From: Xanthobacteraceae bacterium
GTDB lineage: Bacteria; Pseudomonadota; Alphaproteobacteria; Rhizobiales; Xanthobacteraceae
DNA: 8,504 nt
Direction of reading: 5' to 3'
NCBI GenBank assembly: GCA_030043175.1
Contig: JASHYD010001027.1
Coordinates: 1 to 8,504 of the forward strand
In this document: positions 6,432 to 8,504 of the stretch, one piece after another
How positions within the stretch are numbered: the stretch's first letter is position 1
How the letters are laid out: every line of letters starts with the position of its first letter
Translations under genes and position numbers: made by a program
Notes under the pieces: model-generated
Seen by the model: only the letters and a program-made list of their open reading frames with translations
Told to the model about the DNA's origin: nothing
The model's database searches: none

Positions 6432-7604
6432 ATCGATAGCCAGGGTCACTTCAGATTGTTCGCATCGGCCGCCGCCCTCATGGTCGCGGCCCTCCTTGAC
6501 GCGCAGGCCCCACCGGCCGCCGCACAGACCGCTCCGGAAACCGCCTCCATGTACGCCTATGTGGGATCGTTCACGACCGCCCAGCGCAAAGCGCGCGGCG
6601 ACGGCATTCACGTTTATCGCAGCGATCCGGCTACCGGCACATGGACTCACGTCCAGCAGATCGGCGACCTGGTCAATCCGTCCTATCTGGCGTTGAGCCC
6701 TGACCAACGCTTTCTCTATTCGGTGCATGGCGACGAGGGCTATGCGACTGCCTTCGCGCTCGATCCGACCGGCCAGGCCACGCTCCTCAATCGCGCGGCG
6801 ACCGGCGGCAACAACGGAGTGCGTGAAGCGGTCGACCGCTCGGGCAAATTCCTCGTGATGGCCAATTATGCGAGCGGTAGCGTCGCCGTGCTCCCCATCG
6901 CACCGGACGGATCGCTTAAGGATCAGCAGCAATTGGTGCAGTTGCCCGGCGAGCCGGGCCCGCACAGGGTCGAGCAGACGAGTTCGCATCCGCACGATAT
7001 CGTGTTTGATCCTTCAAACCGCTTTGTGCTGGTGCCTGACAAGGGGCTCGACCGCGTCTTCGTATTCCGCTTCGACAGCGCGACCGGCCAGCTCGCAGCG
7101 ACGGAGCAGGGCTCCGTGAAGTCGCGCCCGGGCGCCGGCCCCCGCCACCTCGCGTTTCATCCTAAACTGCCCATCGTGTGGGTGCTCAACGAACTCGACA
7201 GCACGATCGCGACCTACCGGTTCGATACCGAACGCCGCACTCTCACGGCGCTCCAGGTAATGTCTACGCTGCCGACCGACTTCACCGGATACAGCACCAC
7301 GGCCGAGATCGCTGTCTCGTCCGACGGACGTTTCGTCTACGGCTCCAATCGCGGCCACGACAGTATCACTATCTTTGCTGCCAATCCGCAAGGACTGCTG
7401 AGCGTGGTCGGCTGGCAACCAACCCAGGGCCGCGGCCCGCGCTTCATCAGCCTCGACCCAACCGGTCACTTCCTCTATGCGGCAAATGAACAGGACGACA
7501 CCGTGGTCACGTTCCATGTTGACGGAAACTCCGGCAAGCTGACGCCGACCGGGCAGGTCATCAAGAACGCGAGTCCGGTTACGATCGTGTTCGCCGGGAA
7601 GTAA
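6429..7604 (+). CDS. Exported lactonase-family protein (6-phosphogluconolactonase / YbhE-type beta-propeller)
   Basis: This 391-residue protein begins with a signal peptide (hydrophobic residues about 9-24, cleavage probably after AAA near residue 32). The rest is a seven-bladed propeller of the lactonase family (COG2706-like, cycloisomerase-2 fold). Typical landmarks are YAYVGSFTT (42-50), NYASGSVAVLPI (146-157), SHPHDIVFDPSNRFVLVPDKG (186-206), LDRVFVFRFD (207-216), GAGPRHLAFHP (235-245), LNELDSTIATYRFD (253-266), SSDGRFVYGSNRG and RGPRFISLDPTGHFLYAANE. Blades recur as 'D-P-x-G-R-F-x-Y' units. E. coli Pgl (YbhE) hydrolyses 6-phosphogluconolactone in the cytoplasm. This copy is exported, so another sugar lactone or cyclic ester outside the cytoplasm is more likely. 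It stands 190 bases after the permease, with no clear promoter or terminator seen between them. Confidence 0.92.
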   Translation: MIDSQGHFRLFASAAALMVAALLDAQAPPAAAQTAPETASMYAYVGSFTTAQRKARGDGIHVYRSDPATGTWTHVQQIGDLVNPSYLALSPDQRFLYSVHGDEGYATAFALDPTGQATLLNRAATGGNNGVREAVDRSGKFLVMANYASGSVAVLPIAPDGSLKDQQQLVQLPGEPGPHRVEQTSSHPHDIVFDPSNRFVLVPDKGLDRVFVFRFDSATGQLAATEQGSVKSRPGAGPRHLAFHPKLPIVWVLNELDSTIATYRFDTERRTLTALQVMSTLPTDFTGYSTTAEIAVSSDGRFVYGSNRGHDSITIFAANPQGLLSVVGWQPTQGRGPRFISLDPTGHFLYAANEQDDTVVTFHVDGNSGKLTPTGQVIKNASPVTIVFAGK

Positions 7605-7694
7605 AGCGGGCAGCTACGCATCGGCGTCCCCTGCGGTCCTTGGGCGCGACGCCCCTTGCTCGGTTCAACCCGGCCGCCAGCCAGACCAAAGAGA

Positions 7695-7958
7695 ATACCC
7701 TACGACAACGCCGAAAGCTTCATGGAAACCCTGAAGCAGGAAGAGATCAACGCAAACAGCTATCGCGACCTGTGCCAAGCCCGAAGCGCCATCGGAGCCG
7801 TTATCGAAACCCTGTACAACGGCCAGCGGCTCCATTCAGCTCTGGCCTATCGCTCGCGTGACGCGTACGAAGCAACTTTAGGGAGATTTTCAGGGGTGAC
7901 GTCATCGCCTGAAAATCTCAATCACCAAGAACTGTTACCAATTTCCTGTCTCACATAG
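7695..7958 (+). pseudogene. IS3-family transposase (OrfB) C-terminal fragment
   Basis: Residues encoded at about 7695-7880 read PYDNAESFMETLKQEE, then YRDLCQARSAIGAVIETLYN, then QRLHSALAYRSRDAYEATL. This is the end of the DDE integrase core of IS3-family transposases. The E of AESFM corresponds to the third catalytic residue, and YN.QRLHSALAY is the usual C-terminal signature. The usual DNAxAESF seems shortened to DNAESF, a likely two-residue loss. The first two thirds of the transposase, with both catalytic Asp residues, and the OrfA frame are missing, so it is inactive. The frame continues through the inverted repeat at 7883-7919 to a TAG at 7956-7958, beyond the recognisable domain. The 90 bases between the lactonase stop and this fragment show nothing identifiable. 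Confidence 0.85.
7883..7919. repeat. Perfect 12-bp inverted repeat with palindromic loop
   Basis: GAGATTTTCAGG (7883-7894) is exactly reversed as CCTGAAAATCTC (7908-7919). The 13-base loop contains TGACGTCA (7897-7904), itself a palindrome. It sits directly after the recognisable IS3 transposase domain. It could be a bidirectional terminator or part of an IS end; there is no T-tract beyond the stem. Confidence 0.7.
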
Positions 7959-7970
7959 GGGGTGCACCCC
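7959..7970. repeat. 12-bp palindrome GGGGTGCACCCC
   Basis: This perfect palindrome is at the junction between the IS3 remnant and the recombinase remnant, flanked by CCTGT (7945-7949) and ACAGG (7974-7978) in inverse orientation. It may mark a former insertion-sequence end, but no partner end was found in the window. Confidence 0.35.
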
Positions 7971-8000
7971 AGTACAGGATCACTCTCGGCGTGTCGCCCG

Positions 8001-8183
8001 TGGCTGCACGCGCCGCGCCACTTCTTTGAGTCGGGTGCATCAACCGCGAAGCGGACGGTGGCTTGGGGCTCCCGGCAAGGTCGTTCAAGAGCGTCAATCG
8101 CTCTCCGATGGACACCTACGGCCATCTATTCCCACGCGGCGAGGATGGTGCAGGCAGCTGCCGAGTGTAGGCTTCTTGGTTGA
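8001..8183 (+). pseudogene. Tyrosine recombinase (phage-type integrase) 3' remnant, frameshifted
   Basis: Pieces of a tyrosine recombinase C-terminus follow one another in different frames. WLHAPRHFFES (8001-8033) is the catalytic H-x-x-R box. CINREADGGLGLPA (8036-8077) comes next. Then GKVVQER (8074-8094) leads to the place where the conserved LGHSS motif should be, which is absent. MDTYGHLFPRGEDG (8108-8149) carries the catalytic Tyr at 8117-8119. VQAAAECRLLG then runs to TGA 8181-8183. At least three frame changes are needed and the N-terminal two thirds are missing, so the gene is dead. The order and spacing match integrases ending in 'TYGHLFP..AAE..LLG'. It lies next to the IS3 fragment, so this spot has taken several insertions. 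Confidence 0.85.
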
Positions 8184-8233
8184 ACGCGGCGAGGATGGTG
8201 CAGGCAGCTGCCGACTGTAGGCTTCTTGGTTGA
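8134..8233 (+). repeat. 50-bp tandem duplication (two copies, one mismatch)
   Basis: The unit 8134-8183 is repeated at 8184-8233 with a single difference (G at 8165, C at 8215). The unit is the 3' end of the recombinase remnant, including its stop codon, so the second copy lies outside any frame. The sequence diverges a few bases into a would-be third copy (ACGCGAC against ACGCGGC). It looks like a recent slippage or unequal-exchange duplication. Confidence 0.9.
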
Positions 8234-8288
8234 ACGCGACAAGGTTGCCGAGTCACACAGCTACACAGCTGATGTTCTTGACGAAAAT

Positions 8289-8504
8289 CTAAATTCCCGA
8301 TCTCAACAGCAGCCCCACATTGCCCGACAGTATCTTCTCCCCGTCAGCGCCGAGTGCCCGCATATCGCGCACGAAATCGCGCACGGCCTCGCGGGCACGG
8401 ATCTCCTGCGGATAATCAGTGGCGAACACGATGCGCGCCGCCGGAATTTCGATGAGCGCCGTCTTCACCGAGGAGATTGCGCCGCAGAACCCGGCCGTGT
8501 CGAA
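8289..8504 (-). CDS. Amidohydrolase-2 family metal-dependent hydrolase, C-terminal part (runs off the window)
   Basis: Read on the minus strand, the last 216 bases give 71 residues and a TAG stop at 8289-8291, with the 5' part beyond the window edge. The peptide contains RIVFATDYPQEIR, in which the Asp of TDYP is the conserved catalytic or metal Asp of the amidohydrolase-2 (ACMSD-like) TIM barrel. It is followed by a helix (AREAVRDFVRDMRALG) and EKILSGNVGLLL, the usual C-terminal 'ILxGNA..LL' motif. Such enzymes decarboxylate or hydrolyse ring-derived acids, which would suit the Rieske and FAH-family genes at the other end, though these are too far apart to be one operon. The frame is intact as far as seen. 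Confidence 0.85.
   Translation of the reverse strand, partial: FDTAGFCGAISSVKTALIEIPAARIVFATDYPQEIRAREAVRDFVRDMRALGADGEKILSGNVGLLLRSGI

Noticed and set aside
8026..8220. Short plus-strand coding frame
   Set aside because: It crosses the recombinase remnant, with only a few codons (GKVVQER) in the recombinase frame, so it is not a gene of its own.
8134..8233. CRISPR-like repeat
   Set aside because: There are only two head-to-tail copies with no spacer, so it is a tandem duplication.

Overview
The window looks like chromosomal DNA from a GC-rich alphaproteobacterium of the Rhizobiales, most like Bradyrhizobium or a relative. This rests on codon use, the gene families present and remembered resemblance of the proteins, not on a search. 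It holds an ordinary metabolic and transport region with two patches of mobile-element wreckage.

Left part (1-3680). A minus-strand pair encodes a Rieske [2Fe-2S] ferredoxin-like protein and, overlapping it by 14 bases, a small hypothetical protein with a basic Lys/Ala/Pro-rich tail. It is probably read from a sigma70-type promoter near 861-888. Divergently, on the plus strand, lie a fumarylacetoacetate-hydrolase-family enzyme (1051-1968) and an exported M28-family peptidase-like protein (2079-3680). In the latter, the usual Glu-Glu active-site pair appears to be replaced by histidines. Rieske and FAH-family genes, with an amidohydrolase at the right edge, suit breakdown of aromatic or ring-derived acids, but no substrate can be read from the sequence.

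Middle part (3677-6238). A YadG-like ABC ATPase (3776-4702) and its YadH-like ABC-2 permease (5411-6238) would normally be adjacent. Here they are split by about 0.7 kb that I interpret as a decayed IscB/HEARO element, the transposon-encoded RNA-guided nuclease family ancestral to Cas9. The element has a structured non-coding leader of about 180 bases (4711-4892, candidate omega RNA). It is followed by a 172-residue open frame that keeps the N-terminal PLMP-like domain and the C-terminal RuvC-III/TID part but has lost RuvC-I, bridge helix, RuvC-II and HNH through an in-frame deletion. The stop codon of this iscB remnant overlaps the permease start (TGATG), so the remnant may now be a translated spacer cistron of the transporter operon. 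This is the most interesting part of the window.

Right part (6239-8504). A secreted seven-bladed-propeller lactonase (6-phosphogluconolactonase/YbhE type) is followed by a mobile-gene graveyard. The graveyard holds the 3' end of an IS3-family transposase, a strong 37-base inverted repeat, the frameshifted 3' end of a tyrosine recombinase and a 50-bp tandem duplication of that gene's last bases. The window ends inside the C-terminal part of a minus-strand amidohydrolase-2 family protein.
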